This document shows, piece by piece, positions 39,301-43,575 of a stretch of 64,000 bases of DNA; positions within the stretch are counted from its first letter, which is position 1, and the number at the start of each line of letters is the position of its first letter. Under the pieces are notes generated by a model. The model was not told where the DNA came from and did no database searches. It saw nothing but the letters and a program-made list of their open reading frames with translations. Source of the stretch: Mytilus edulis. Its lineage: Eukaryota > Mollusca > Bivalvia > Mytilida > Mytilidae. Both the position numbers and the translations under genes were made by a program. The stretch lies in the NCBI RefSeq assembly GCF_963676685.1, contig NC_092357.1, forward strand, positions 63,126,797 to 63,190,796, read 5' to 3'.

Positions 39301-40134
39301 TTGTTTTTGTTGTTGTGAATTGCTTCATAATTGAGTTCTTTGTTGGTTGGAGCATATATCTTAAGATGACTTCCATACGTTTGCCTATGTATTTTGTGTA
39401 CTCTTGTCAAGGAATAGCATAATTTTGTAACAACAGGCACAACGTATGTCCTCAGCACTGGAGATATGATTGTATGAAGACAGATACCGACAATAAGCCA
39501 TCTCTTTTTGCTGTCGTCTAAATCATCTGGGTTACCTGAATAGCAATACAGATAAATAAGTAGTTTCATCAAGTGATGTTTCTATTTTCCTGTCAGATGA
39601 TACATTTTTTTATGAACGTATACTCTCTTCACATTAATAGTCACAAAGCGTGCACTTTAAACAATTGTGTATGTCTTTAAACGAGACCCGCTGTCTTTAT
39701 GATATGCACCAATAAGAAGAAACAATAAAGGTCAACATCGAGAACGTCAAATCAAAGTTAGGATTGACTTACATTTGGGATCTCGGGGTCTTTTATAGCA
39801 GACTATGTGGTATGGGTTTTGATAATTGTTTGTAAACATGCAATATCTTATTACCTAAATGTTTTTTATTTGCTATTTTTCAATACACAAAATGAGCTTC
39901 AATTTTGTAAATGGATTAAACGTAAGTGACATTCCCCTATTTGCTGATTAATCTTGAACTGACAATCATATTAAACAAACATTTGTTGTTATTGTAAAAG
40001 AAGTCCATGTACATATCACACACACAGTATTGTATACCTGTTTTTCTTCGAACTTTGTTTGGTATCTCTTCTACTTGTCTCTGTAAATCGGTTGGTATCG
40101 CCCGTTTCAATGGACATATTTTAGGTTCAGTCAT
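1..40134 (-). CDS. HEPN-coiled coil-nSTAND3-like NTPase gene, 5' part (7 exons, continues past position 1)
   Basis: Exons on the minus strand: 40134-40038, 39535-39114, 38148-37980, 34358-34159, 29197-28666, 1357-1298 and 306-<1. All have AG acceptors and GT donors, and the joining phases (1,0,1,0,1,1) all agree, giving 595 codons plus one base without a stop. Order of parts: residues 1-230 are a DZIP3/HEPN-like region with R179-N-S-W-A-H184, the R-x4-H signature of HEPN ribonuclease-type domains. Residues 231-493 are a helical linker and long coiled coil. From about 495 a P-loop NTPase begins, with Walker A G533-SSGCGKSS and Walker B IFVVDD at 579-584. Known of the families: HEPN domains are often RNA-cleaving or scaffold modules, and STAND NTPases are switch-like sensors in innate immunity and cell death. 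Inferred: a cytosolic NLR-like sensor or effector. The sensor repeats expected after the NTPase lie outside the window. Other small 1-1 phase exons inside intron 5 could have been missed. Confidence 0.82.
307..1297. repeat. HEPN-STAND intron 6 filled with mussel repeats
   Basis: Contains a dispersed repeat at about 500-760 (GAAACCTGGTTCAATAGCAA), which recurs in diverged form near 3880, 31895, 33310 and 41570. A tandem array of units of about 130 bp follows at 837-1210. At 1221-1275 is a reverse-transcriptase relic (IVNF-FLSSN, same family as 49505). No coding exon is seen. Confidence 0.5.
837..1215. repeat. tandem repeat, about three units of 130 bp
   Basis: The motif AGACAAAGCACACCAGCAA (847) recurs diverged at about 974 and 1111, each time followed by A-rich DNA and a CAC(G)AA-type segment. 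A single related unit sits at about 27520-27640. It is a degenerate array with no coding content. Confidence 0.5.
1298..1357 (-). CDS. HEPN-STAND gene exon 6 (60-nt mini-exon)
   Basis: Bounded by acceptor CATTTCAG and donor GTAAGAA. Phase 1 on both sides, so it can be skipped without shifting the frame. Encodes HLGTEIKEQFQDHIQKNIR, the end of the helical region, leading into the QHQDELEEW start of the NTPase exon. The fit of both phases to exons 5 and 7 is the main evidence. Confidence 0.7.
2408..2470 (+). repeat. short dispersed repeat (TCTCTTCAGTGATG type)
   Basis: GATTTCGACAATAAATGTCTCTTCAGTGATG recurs in part at 7547, 36515 and 37070 in the same orientation and at about 9848-9910 inverted. 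Its central bases are shared with the CATCAGTGACGCTC repeat, so the two may be relatives. Confidence 0.45.
2493..3270 (+). repeat. two tandem tRNA-derived SINE-like units (441-bp period)
   Basis: CTGTGACTGTATC starts at 2493 and again at 2934, and the two copies are nearly identical over some 300 bp. Each copy contains a tRNA-like head with an A box-like TGGTCTAGCGG and a perfect B box GGTTCGAATCC (about 2732 and 3177), followed by GCGAGGGAAGAACC and TTTGCGAAAGCAAATTTACA. A bare B-box fragment at 2471 shows a third truncated unit upstream. The second unit ends in an AT microsatellite (about 3267-3282). The boxes indicate internal RNA polymerase III promoters; activity is unknown. Confidence 0.7.
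3291..8680. other. intronic stretch without recognised genes
   Basis: AT-rich DNA with no splice-bounded coding exon that I can support. A short locally GC-richer island at 5520-5720 has frames open on both strands but no recognisable motif. A fragment near 3885 belongs to the dispersed repeat also seen at 635. Confidence 0.4.
8685..8880 (+). repeat. GACGCGCGTTTCGTCT-type dispersed repeat
   Basis: Begins ATCAAAGGTACCAGGATTAT and contains a GCGCGTTTCGTCTGCATTAG core, then CATCAGTGATGCTC and AAGAGCATTGAGGACACC. Same family as the copies at 35025, 35355, 43050, 43405, 46912 and 48412. It lies about 150 bp outside the left end of the large transposon. Confidence 0.6.
9038..9335 (+). repeat. left subterminal array of AGTCTGAA / GTACTCGAC words
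   Basis: About eight AGTCTGAA or AGTCTTAA words alternate with ACTCGAC/ACTTGAC words at irregular 15-30 bp spacing. The mirror-image set occurs at the right end (TTCAGACT, GTCGAGTA). Such subterminal word clusters are usually transposase binding sites; that role is inferred. Confidence 0.6.
9336..10015. repeat. extra segment inside the left arm
   Basis: In the right arm the word array directly abuts the 94-bp inner repeat. In the left arm about 670 bp lie between them. This segment includes an inverted copy of the TCTCTTCAGTGATG repeat (about 9848-9910), so it is probably a later insertion. The 98-codon frame at 9679-9975 runs through this repeat and is not a gene. Confidence 0.45.
10028..10120 (+). 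repeat. inner terminal inverted repeat, left
   Basis: Starts AGTAACTAAAACGCT and runs through TTACCGTATAAAAACGCAAA to TTTGGTCAATTA. It matches 20444-20351 read on the minus strand with few mismatches and small length changes. Confidence 0.75.
10222..10237 (+). promoter_or_regulatory. GTGACGTAC-GTGCGG box upstream of the THAP gene
   Basis: GTGACGTACTGTGCGG lies 160 bp before the THAP ATG. The same word with one change lies inverted at 20240-20225, upstream of the P2X7-domain gene. It contains TGACGT, a CREB/ATF half site. A shared promoter or transposase element is inferred from the symmetry. Confidence 0.45.
10397..10774 (+). CDS. transposase exon 1: THAP zinc-finger domain
   Basis: Encodes 126 residues starting MGRNCAVAGCNNS. 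C2-CH spacing fits THAP: C5 and C10, then CSEHF with C and H near residues 54-57. W near residue 34 and the FPG(S)VPS end of the domain are also present. A lysine-rich tail (GPKKKLKNSKALQKREK) could be a nuclear localisation signal. Donor GTAAGT in phase 0. THAP domains bind DNA in many animal transposases and in host regulators derived from them. Confidence 0.85.
10775..13186. other. transposase intron 1 with repeats
   Basis: Contains a mussel dispersed repeat fragment (about 11160-11315, minus), the SINE tail fragment TTTGCGAAAGCAAATTTACA at 12072, a run of 16 C (12114-12129), the 17-bp minisatellite at 12566 and an inverted TGCCAATGAGACAACT-family fragment (13019-13140). No coding exon is seen. 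Confidence 0.5.
12566..12738. repeat. 17-bp minisatellite TATATCATGTATATATG, about 10 copies
   Basis: The unit repeats nearly without change. Because 17 is not a multiple of three, every frame stays open and gives spurious tyrosine/isoleucine-rich proteins at 12491-12890. Confidence 0.9.
13187..14395 (+). CDS. transposase exons 2-4 (acidic linker, then basic tail)
   Basis: Exon 2 (13187-13246) reads VLQELLYNTPTEESKDPKET. Exon 3 (13797-14021) begins with a similar ILPEVSDYIPTVESNNPKET and then has a cysteine- and proline-rich stretch. Exon 4 (14283-14395) is basic (TKKKYRSGQDSSSSKNKR) and reaches TAA at 14391. Exons 2 and 3 look like an old exon duplication. The linker is probably disordered. 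Confidence 0.6.
14845..15108 (+). CDS. transposase exon 5 with frame change
   Basis: Acceptor TTCCATTCAG, donor GTAAGTCT. The first part reads VQANFHPRLRSFGIQCNLLP and an acidic stretch up to about 15030. The last part reads NDPSYEPSINDSSDSGG, in a frame shifted by one. The donor phase (2) fits exon 6 exactly, so the second frame is the one used downstream and a base has been lost in between. Confidence 0.6.
15576..16104 (+). CDS. transposase exon 6: zinc pairs and first catalytic acidic motif
   Basis: About 176 residues, ELETQLQEKKFIVCEDQLMD onward. Two CxxC-type pairs (CPICC, CELCQH) resemble a small zinc ribbon. A central YIPAGNLAVSSAILYSGS segment follows, then GGDGRADTPGHSAEYGSYS, which I take as the first beta strand of the RNase H fold with D at 16006-16008. 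Donor GTATGA, phase 0. Confidence 0.75.
16541..16727 (+). CDS. transposase exon 7: second catalytic region
   Basis: Acceptor TTTCTTGTAG, phase 0. Reads SNEVSSSNAMEKEGL (probably helix), QTLITDQHVQIVKFV (second catalytic D candidate at 16643-16645) and ITHYFDVWHVAKG. The D-x-W-H-x-x-K block recalls the insertion motif of several cut-and-paste transposases. It ends with one base of a Gly codon, donor GTTTGT. Confidence 0.75.
17040..18050 (+). CDS. transposase exons 8-10: C-terminal core
   Basis: Exon 8 (17040-17297) is helical with acidic candidates for the third catalytic residue (KEVGEWIKS, GDSEEMVSKW) and a cysteine/histidine patch. Exon 9 (17494-17665) ends FHGMHCR. Exon 10 (17902-18050) has HFNENSARPQAVTKDGVARY and FPKYKSGGYITREK, then TAG at 18032. 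Coding phase continues to the donor at 18051 and matches exon 11, so TAG is best read as a nonsense change. Confidence 0.65.
18455..18630 (+). CDS. transposase exon 11 (C-terminus)
   Basis: Acceptor ATATTTCAG. Reads GYVNTLMRSIRKIVDVTTIR, then a proline-rich piece and a basic end (KSRFRKAEI) before TAG. It faces the 3' end of the P2X7-domain gene only 122 bp away, so the two genes are tail to tail. Confidence 0.6.
18753..20180 (-). pseudogene. P2X7-receptor C-terminal-like zinc-domain protein gene, 3 exons, one frameshift
   Basis: Exons 20180-19963, 19708-19486 and 18903-18753 join in phases 2 and 2. Exon 1 is acidic, MDDNSYASDLSLSFQSSSFE to GNTNW. Exon 2 gives CDCGNCESMPKAKECICC, then after a one-base excess in a run of seven A (19625-19631) VSCITDHPGFEPVCLNQYVL and YRQQYG. 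Exon 3 gives RNRYTAYRQLARWCWGYLGK and ends YKGFEEA. This cysteine/tryptophan pattern is that of the cytosolic ballast domain of P2X7 receptors and of many invertebrate P2X7-like orphan proteins. There are no membrane segments, so this is the domain alone, about 196 residues. Its role in the element is unknown. The shift could also be a sequencing error in a homopolymer. Confidence 0.8.
19361..19465 (+). repeat. TGCCAATGAGACAACT-family repeat (fragment)
   Basis: AAGATGTGGTATGATTGCCA, ACAACTATCCACAAAAGACC, GACATTGACAACTATAGGTC and TGTACGGCCTTC appear in order. It lies in the intron between exons 2 and 3 of the P2X7-domain gene. Diverged pieces of the same family also lie in transposase introns at about 14706 and 16769. 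Confidence 0.65.
20225..20240 (-). promoter_or_regulatory. GTGACGTAC-GTGCGG box upstream of the P2X7-domain gene
   Basis: Read on the minus strand this is GTGACGTACAGTGCGG, 45 bp before the start codon at 20180. It is one base different from the box at 10222. Confidence 0.45.
20351..20444 (-). repeat. inner terminal inverted repeat, right
   Basis: Reverse-complement partner of 10028-10120, reading TAATTGACCAAATTTCACC then TGCGTTTTTATACGGTAA and ending GCGTTTTAGTTACT. Confidence 0.75.
20651..21912. other. intronic DNA without recognised features
   Basis: AT-rich, no repeat family or coding exon that I can name. Confidence 0.35.
22255..22440. repeat. left cluster of AGTAAACG-SS-CGTTTACT palindromes
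   Basis: Four palindromic or near-palindromic copies at about 22257, 22332, 22392 and 22418, separated by a similar CGCGTC-T-CAATTTTGTA-like spacer that is itself repeated (about 22310-22390). Confidence 0.75.
22577..22906 (+). CDS. truncated Tc1/mariner transposase: paired-like helix-turn-helix only
   Basis: 109 residues. Two helix-turn-helix units are visible: residues about 12-65 (RERILSLRRSGKNITEVRDE to QGISAFLRRFRQSG) and about 80-107 (LEFIDETIRNDREISAREVA). This is the bipartite DNA-binding region of Tc1/mariner transposases. A full enzyme has about 340 residues with a D-D-E/D core; here the frame stops at 22904 and no catalytic motif follows in the remaining 345 bp. It could still bind the palindromes around it and act as a repressor (inference). 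Confidence 0.75.
   Translation: MEIRPGTVKPTRLSVYIRERILSLRRSGKNITEVRDELIRSDNVQVSRQGISAFLRRFRQSGSVTDFKVNTRQKMLQEVNLEFIDETIRNDREISAREVAKLLTERFIL
22925..23165. repeat. right cluster of AGTAAACG-SS-CGTTTACT palindromes
   Basis: Five copies at about 22931, 22986, 23039, 23076 and 23140 with central pairs that vary (GC, CC, GG), plus CGTGCACGTAAAA spacers. This mirrors the left cluster. Confidence 0.75.
24145..24460 (+). repeat. TGCCAATGAGACAACT-family repeat, long copy
   Basis: Runs from AATGTGGTGTGAGTGCCAAT through TACGGCCTTTTACACGGAAC, GGCTCACACCGAACAACAAG and CTATAAAGGGCCCC to CAAACGACAACTACTGTACA. Inverted relatives of the middle part occur at 63888-64000, where the same GGGGCCCTTTATAGC words appear reversed. 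The 82-codon frame inside it is a repeat shadow. Confidence 0.65.
24461..25500. other. intronic DNA without recognised features
   Basis: AT-rich sequence; a loose internal repetition of GGTCCAAATTT occurs at about 25100-25260. No exon or named repeat. Confidence 0.35.
25505..25756 (-). repeat. TGCCAATGAGACAACT-family repeat, inverted copy
   Basis: Reads on the minus strand ATGTGGTATGATTGCCAATG, ACAACTGTCCACAAGAGACC and ACGTACGGCCTTC, then an AACTAACGGCCTTATTTATA-type tail. The copy appears nearly complete. Confidence 0.65.
26325..26785. mobile_element. 461-bp element with perfect 20-bp terminal inverted repeats
   Basis: CATATCGTCGCTGGGCTTCT at 26325-26344 is exactly reversed at 26766-26785. 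The interior is AT-rich with no transposase. This is a MITE-like layout; no clear target duplication was found in the immediate flanks. Confidence 0.65.
26882..27487 (+). mobile_element. solo LTR (606 bp) with 4-bp target duplication
   Basis: Starts TGTTATG and ends GTAACA, so it has TGTTA...TAACA ends. It is flanked on both sides by AGAG (26878-26881 and 27488-27491). Inside are TATA-like words (ACTATACATATATACAG near 27153), an AATAAAAA/AATAAAAATT polyadenylation region near 27325-27420 and a heat-shock element. Four-base duplications and TG..CA ends fit Ty3/gypsy-type LTR elements. No internal region or second LTR remains, so recombination between LTRs is likely. Orientation is set by the order of promoter-like and polyadenylation-like words. 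Confidence 0.7.
27135..27147 (+). promoter_or_regulatory. heat-shock element in the solo LTR
   Basis: TTCTAGAATTTTC fits TTC-nn-GAA-nn-TTC without mismatch, and further TTC/GAA half units (AGAAACTTCC, GACGTTCC, ATTCTAG) lie in the preceding 55 bp. Binding by HSF is inferred. Confidence 0.55.
27995..28100. repeat. long imperfect palindrome, GTACAAGTTGC arms
   Basis: Outer arms are GTACAAGTTGCGATTTT and its inverted partner near 28080-28099. An inner perfect 15-bp stem ATTATAACATGTACA pairs with TGTACATGTTATAAT around a 7-base loop. It is probably a small foldback element. Confidence 0.6.
28666..29197 (-). CDS. HEPN-STAND gene exon 5 (heptad-repeat coiled coil)
   Basis: Acceptor TTTTTTTCAG, donor GTAAGTAT. 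The 532 nt encode about 177 residues built almost only from seven-residue units of the form H-D-E-T-I-V-K, roughly two dozen in a row, with I/L/M at one heptad position and H-D/E/N at another. This predicts one long parallel coiled coil, so the protein is probably oligomeric. At DNA level the exon is a degenerate 21-bp tandem repeat, which also opens spurious long frames on the other strand. Confidence 0.8.
29640..30127 (-). repeat. tRNA-SINE-related unit (minus), with extra B-box end
   Basis: On the minus strand it holds the same order as 2493-3270: a truncated head with GGTTCGAATCCCGGCGAG (about 30080-30098), CGAAAGCAAATTTACAGATC, then ACATCTGTTGTAGGGTTGTC, TGTATCTTACATTAATTTGT, ACGTGGAAAGGTAACACA and a second tRNA-like head ending near 29640. 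So at least one and a third units are tandem here too. Confidence 0.65.
30128..30781 (+). pseudogene. LINE reverse-transcriptase C-terminal fragment
   Basis: About 217 residues, starting LVRLFTYFIDNERNHHGFIP and ending YSRLRRTTIR. It includes WTRRLHNDNNFSRFRSIHRS and a C-terminal cysteine/histidine cluster CELCNTQFLDVYVHACCSC followed by RDMWWEFI. That order (basic W-x-R-R segment, then CxxC with HxxC and R-D-x-W-W) matches the C-terminal end of CR1/Jockey-like LINE proteins common in bivalves. No catalytic core is present. The reading frame is uninterrupted, suggesting a fairly recent insertion. Confidence 0.7.
30128..31003 (+). mobile_element. 5'-truncated LINE, 3' end
   Basis: Open from about 30128 to 30781 and then an untranslated tail with AATAAAG and a GAATGAATGAACGAATC microsatellite-type end. 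Position between two tRNA-SINE-like units shows it inserted into, or between, those repeats. 5' truncation is typical of target-primed insertion. Confidence 0.65.
31004..31310 (-). repeat. diverged tRNA-SINE-related unit (minus)
   Basis: Minus-strand order: CAAATTTGCAGATCCAACATT, a head with GAGTTCGAATCACGGCGTGG in place of the canonical B box, then TTACAGATCATGCTGAATTA-like words. It is more diverged than the unit at 29640. Confidence 0.55.
31320..31425 (+). repeat. inverted fragment of the same unit
   Basis: GACTGTATTTTGCATTAATT and GATTTAGCTGATCTGTAACA run in plus orientation, so this piece forms a palindrome with 31004-31310 around 31310. Confidence 0.55.
31890..32180 (-). repeat. dispersed repeat with a coding-like tail
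   Basis: Minus strand 32175-32052 follows a CGCAG acceptor-like site and reads FMDKLVDCYDTLDSPDQDRL then VPIDVPNIPLSLS and TGA. A diverged relative of both the coding-like part and the flanking AAACCTGG(C)TT...TTACGTGACA DNA lies at 33300-33600. Either it is a remnant of a repeated terminal exon or a piece of an unrecognised element. Its phase does not fit the neighbouring exons of the HEPN gene. Confidence 0.45.
32868..32965 (+). repeat. TGCCAATGAGACAACT-family fragment
   Basis: GTGATTGCCAATGCGACAAC and ACGATAAGACCTTCAACAAG are diverged family words. Confidence 0.45.
33290..33735. repeat. dispersed repeats: second copy of the 31890 repeat plus a TGCCAATGAGACAACT fragment
   Basis: 33300-33600 aligns by eye with 31890-32180 in the same orientation. 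33615-33735 carries a diverged GTACGACATTCAGCAATAAG and AAAGCCTATACCACATAGTC tail of the other family. Confidence 0.45.
34159..34358 (-). CDS. HEPN-STAND gene exon 4 (helical linker)
   Basis: Acceptor CTTTATAG, donor GTATGTAA. Encodes about 66 residues, first GQNFLSGTIPAF, then a helix-rich stretch with heptad-like spacing of hydrophobic residues and ending RITDLES. It links the HEPN region to the coiled coil of exon 5. The phase-0 end joins S-K-K-N of exon 5. Confidence 0.75.
35025..35600 (+). repeat. two tandem GACGCGCGTTTCGTCT-type repeats
   Basis: The first copy (about 35025-35355) starts TTATCAAAGGTACCAGGATT and ends GGCATCGACCCAGTGGTG. The second (about 35358-35600) starts TTATCAAAGGTACAAGGATT. 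Both carry the core CGTTT-GTCTACATAAGACT and CAGTGACGCTCATATCAAAA. Confidence 0.65.
36390..37130 (+). repeat. mixed dispersed repeats (CCACCAGCAGAGGCATCGA, TCTCTTCAGTGATG and GGGTGCCACATGCGGAGCAG types)
   Basis: 36400-36560 and 36960-37110 are two copies of a joined CACCAGCAG-CATCGA plus CTCTTCA-TGATG repeat. 36565-36790 is a reverse-transcriptase 3' tail repeat (GGTGCCACATGCGGAGCAGG to TATCTTTCGTC) also seen at 49935, 51765 and 54722. Confidence 0.5.
37185..37325. repeat. foldback repeat with arms of about 45 bp
   Basis: TTATTTTGAATTTATTGAAC at 37192 is reversed as GTTCAATAAATTCAAAATAA near 37299-37318. The pairing goes on through ATTAATTTT on both sides, with a 35-40 base loop. Confidence 0.65.
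37980..38148 (-). CDS. HEPN-STAND gene exon 3 (R-x4-H motif)
   Basis: Acceptor TTTAATAG, donor GTAAGC. Encodes about 56 residues starting IRSCIRNSWAHCDFTEW. R-N-S-W-A-H fits the R-x4-6-H HEPN signature, here with the conserved polar N directly after R. The rest reads as two amphipathic helices (FTLFGQLIKNL, KKEHTILGELDKW). The exon is too short for ordinary ORF searching and was found by phase and motif between exons 2 and 4. Confidence 0.8.
38595..38715 (+). repeat. AGAGACAACAACCCGACC-type repeat
   Basis: GGAAATGGTTAATGTTCAAA, AGAGACAACAACCCGACCAT and GGCCACCAATGGGTCTTCAA. Others of this family: 15405-15500 and 46855-46910 (plus), 11160-11315, 53219-53345 and 54018-54140 (minus). It lies in intron 2 of the HEPN gene. 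Confidence 0.65.
39114..39535 (-). CDS. HEPN-STAND gene exon 2 (HEPN-like N-terminal region)
   Basis: The exon follows a TTCAG acceptor and ends at donor GTAAGTGC in phase 0. It encodes about 140 residues, including RWLIVGICLHTIISPVLRTY and FGRYRAGYDYTVKSPVDLSR. I recognise this pattern from large families of uncharacterised bivalve proteins that are often labelled DZIP3-like HEPN. It is helical and has no membrane segment. The open frame runs on past the donor for a few codons, but the strong GTAAGT and the phase match to exon 3 set the boundary. Confidence 0.8.
40038..40134 (-). CDS. HEPN-STAND gene exon 1 (start codon)
   Basis: Encodes 32 residues beginning MTEPKICPLKRAIPTDLQRQ and ending in a basic KVRRKT stretch, then donor GTATACA. 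It ends in phase 1, and its last base joins the first two bases of exon 2 to make Gly. The ATG is the only one in the open frame upstream of the donor. A non-coding 5' exon further upstream cannot be excluded. Confidence 0.75.
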
Positions 40135-43045
40135 TCTGGTTTCTATTTATTGTACATTTTTGTCTTCCATTAATAATCATCGTTGATCAAGATATTATTG
40201 TTTTACATACTCGACAACATCTATCAAATTAAACATAAAAAAGAGTTCAATCAGCCGAACAAACATCAGAATACAGTATAAGAAAACTCAACTTTTCGAG
40301 TAAATTCAACACCCAAATATACCAAGGTATTTATTTACTATTTGTTAATTAGTTTCATTTGTCAATTTGTCGTTTTTCTATTTTCAATCGGATAAAATAA
40401 ACGATGACAGGAAGTTGACAAAGCTTATAAGAATTTGTTTACTTTCGGATACCTAAAACGGGGAGATCAAATAAAAAAGTTATAGAAGACAAAAACATAC
40501 AGATATAAATATATCATAATTGTTAGACGTGAAGGTTATACAATATTAACTGATAATTTCTAAAACTTTGTTAGATCCCATTATGTGTGAAAATAAAAAA
40601 GAAATAGTATAAAAAACAAAAGAAAAAAAAATAACACACTGGCTGGGCTTATAACCAAAACTTAAACTAATATTTTTCATAAAGGAGCTTTTCGTGTTCA
40701 TCAATGATACATACACTTTCAAATTGATTGATATGAAAAATAAGCAAATATAAAATTTTATAAAGTAGGGTTTAAATGAAACAATAAATAATGCATGGAC
40801 TATACATGATCATGTATCACCGAATCATAGTACGTAATATCCGGTTGCATCAGAAAAAGGGTAGAACAATATATTCCCTTGAATAGGAATGATGTTGGAA
40901 ATTGATCTTATATTTATTTGGTAAATTGCATTGAAATATGTATAAGTCATGAACACATAAGCACCATCATTTTCTTTTTATTTCGTATTTCTGTAAAATA
41001 GTTAATATAAAACGTTTGATTCCAGCAGCTCCATATTTTAGAACCTGCTGGTCTAAATGAAAAGGACGTAAACAGGTTAAGGAAAGATAAAGATTAAATA
41101 TATCATACTGCATCGTTTTTATATATCTGTTATATAGGAAAATTAACATTGCTCACTTTGCTCACGTCAACAACATATTTCGTAAATCAAATAAACATCA
41201 TATTCAACAACAATTTTGCGCTGCGAACTTAAATATACATTGAGCTGCAAACTTCCCTTATCTACAAATGGTTTTACCTGTATATATTACTTTTACCTTT
41301 TCTAACTTTATTTGTTTGTACATGCTCAAAAGTGTATCAAAATAAAAATGTTAGACAATTCATAATTGTTATGTGCAATTGAACTAATCTTCGTACAGAT
41401 TAATCAACACTTACATAGATGTGTATGTGAAATGTTGTGATATTTAATGCCTTTCTCGTTATATGGAATATAGTCAAACACAGAAAGCTGTCAAATATAC
41501 AAAGTAAATTACCAAAAAAAACTGAGCTCCAAGGAAAGTTCAAAATAGAAAGTCCTCAATCAAGTGGCAAAATCAAAAGCTCAAACACATCAAACGAATG
41601 GTCACTAAATGTAATTTAACAACAATGTCACGTGGTTAATATGTGATATTCAAAATCTAAAGTGTAAAACACAGAACGAAAGCGTGTTTGTGTAGACACT
41701 GCTTTTTGTAAACAGCTTGGGTACCAACTTAATACAGAAATGAAATATGCCTAGTATGGACATGTTTCTGAGTGTTAAATATGTCTTTCTTTATATACGT
41801 TCTTGGTAATTCAATGTGCCCAATCAAATGAAATGTGTTTAAATCTAAGAAAAACCTCACTCTTTTGATTATTTTCACGTGTATTTTCACTTCTTTCTCA
41901 ATAAGTTAATAATTTAATTTTGGATGTAACGCTTCTTCTGATTGGCTGACGTTGTTATGTTTATCAGCCCTTAGACATAATGTATTCATGGGACACTGAC
42001 GTCATCAACGTTTGTTTATGATTTATTTCGGTTTAAAATGGAATTTAGAATTAAATTATAAGAAATGACTGTAATATTTTTCTGTCTATTCGATATAACA
42101 CAAAAAATGTGGTGCACACTTTGAAATAACCCTCTAAGCGGGTTATTCAGTGTGCACTTCATTTTTTATATTATTTCTTCATAGATTTTTTAATCTATAT
42201 AAAGTTCATTTACTGGCATGGCTTAATATTAGATAATATCGGATCCAAACATGTTTTGCCAAGATTCTTTAGACACAGTACATGCAGTGTTTTGTCTTTT
42301 AAACATCAAGGAGAAGACATGCATATACACGCGCAAGTATAATTTCCTAATATTTATAACAGTTTGTATTTATATTTAATCAAACTTACCGTCTAAAACG
42401 CCTTGTAGTATATAAACTAAATGAAAAACGTATGAAACGTCAATAAAACTTATGTGTCATTAAATGTATACCCAAAAAGTCGTCTCGTATGTAAAACATC
42501 TGCAAAGAAGTGCACTTATCATATAATAGATATACTGTATAAGTTTTGTATATAGATGTTTACAAACTATAAACCAAAGATAAAACTTTTTCATAGTGTG
42601 GGGCTACTGAAAGGAAATGTTCTTTATTCTACATTTACTTCATATTTGATTTAAATATTCTATCAAGTGTACATGTATATGAAATTCTTTTTATAATTTT
42701 ATTTCAAACTACACTTCTTTTGATGTTTGTATAATGGTTTGTTTTCAATTCTCTTCATGATTCTATATTGTAGTCTCATTAAAACCATTTTAACCCCACT
42801 GCTTAAACATGTTAAAAGATGTATTGATTTTCAGATATCACAGTCACTGTTACCGTTATAAATTTAAGATACAAAACGTAAGTAAATAACTGAACTGCTT
42901 GTATATGTTTCATTTGTTTAACAGAAACAATAAGATATAGGTAGCAATGATACTATGTTAAAAAAAAATCCGAATATGGTTTTGTTTCCATTTCATTCTG
43001 AATAGAAATCTTAACTCAGTACTTCAAATTACACATAACACACTA
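40135..43045. other. intergenic region upstream of the HEPN-STAND gene
   Basis: It must contain the promoter of the minus-strand gene, but I see no clear TATA box or initiator. A dispersed-repeat fragment lies at about 41550-41640, and a 27-base-arm hairpin at 42100-42166. Nothing else is recognised. Confidence 0.35.
42100..42166. repeat. hairpin GTGCACACT...AGTGTGCAC
   Basis: AAAAAATGTGGTGCACACTT and GAAATAACC face GGGTTATTCAGTGTGCACTT plus CATTTTTT around a short CTCTAAGC loop. The flanking GACGTCATCAACG segment is part of the same dispersed repeat, as far as I remember from mussel sequences. Confidence 0.6.
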
Positions 43046-43049
43046 TACA

Positions 43050-43575
43050 AATAGTTATCAAAGGTATCAGTTTTATAGTTTAAAACGCCAGACGCGCGTT
43101 TTGACTACATAAGACTCATCAGTGACGCTCAGATCAAAATAGTAATAAAGCTAAACAAGAACAAAGTTGAGGAGCATTAAAGACCCAAATTCCAAAAATT
43201 GTTCCAAATTCGGCTCCAGTAATCTATGCCTGGGATAAGAAATTCCTTAGTTTTTCGAATTATTCAAAGTTTTGTAAACAGGAAATTTATAAAAATTACC
43301 ATATCATTGATATTTGTGTCAACCCGAAGTGTTGACTACTGGGATGGTCATACCCTCGGGGACGAAACATCATCCAGCAGAGTTATCGACCAAGTGATAT
43401 AAATATTTATAATTTAATTCACCAGACGCGCGTTTGGTCTACATAAGACTCATCAGTGAATCTCAGATCAAAATACTTTTAAAGCCAAACAAGAACAAAG
43501 TTGAAGAGCATTTCAGACCCAAATTTCAAAAAATATGCCAAATACGGCTAGGGTTACTAAAACAAGTTACTCCTC
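43050..43575 (+). repeat. two tandem GACGCGCGTTTCGTCT-type repeats
   Basis: Copies at about 43050-43395 and 43405-43575, with CGCGCGTTTTGACTACATAA and CGCGCGTTTGGTCTACATAA cores. The tail of the first reads GTTGACTACTGGGATGGTCA, as at 35285 and 47195. Confidence 0.65.
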
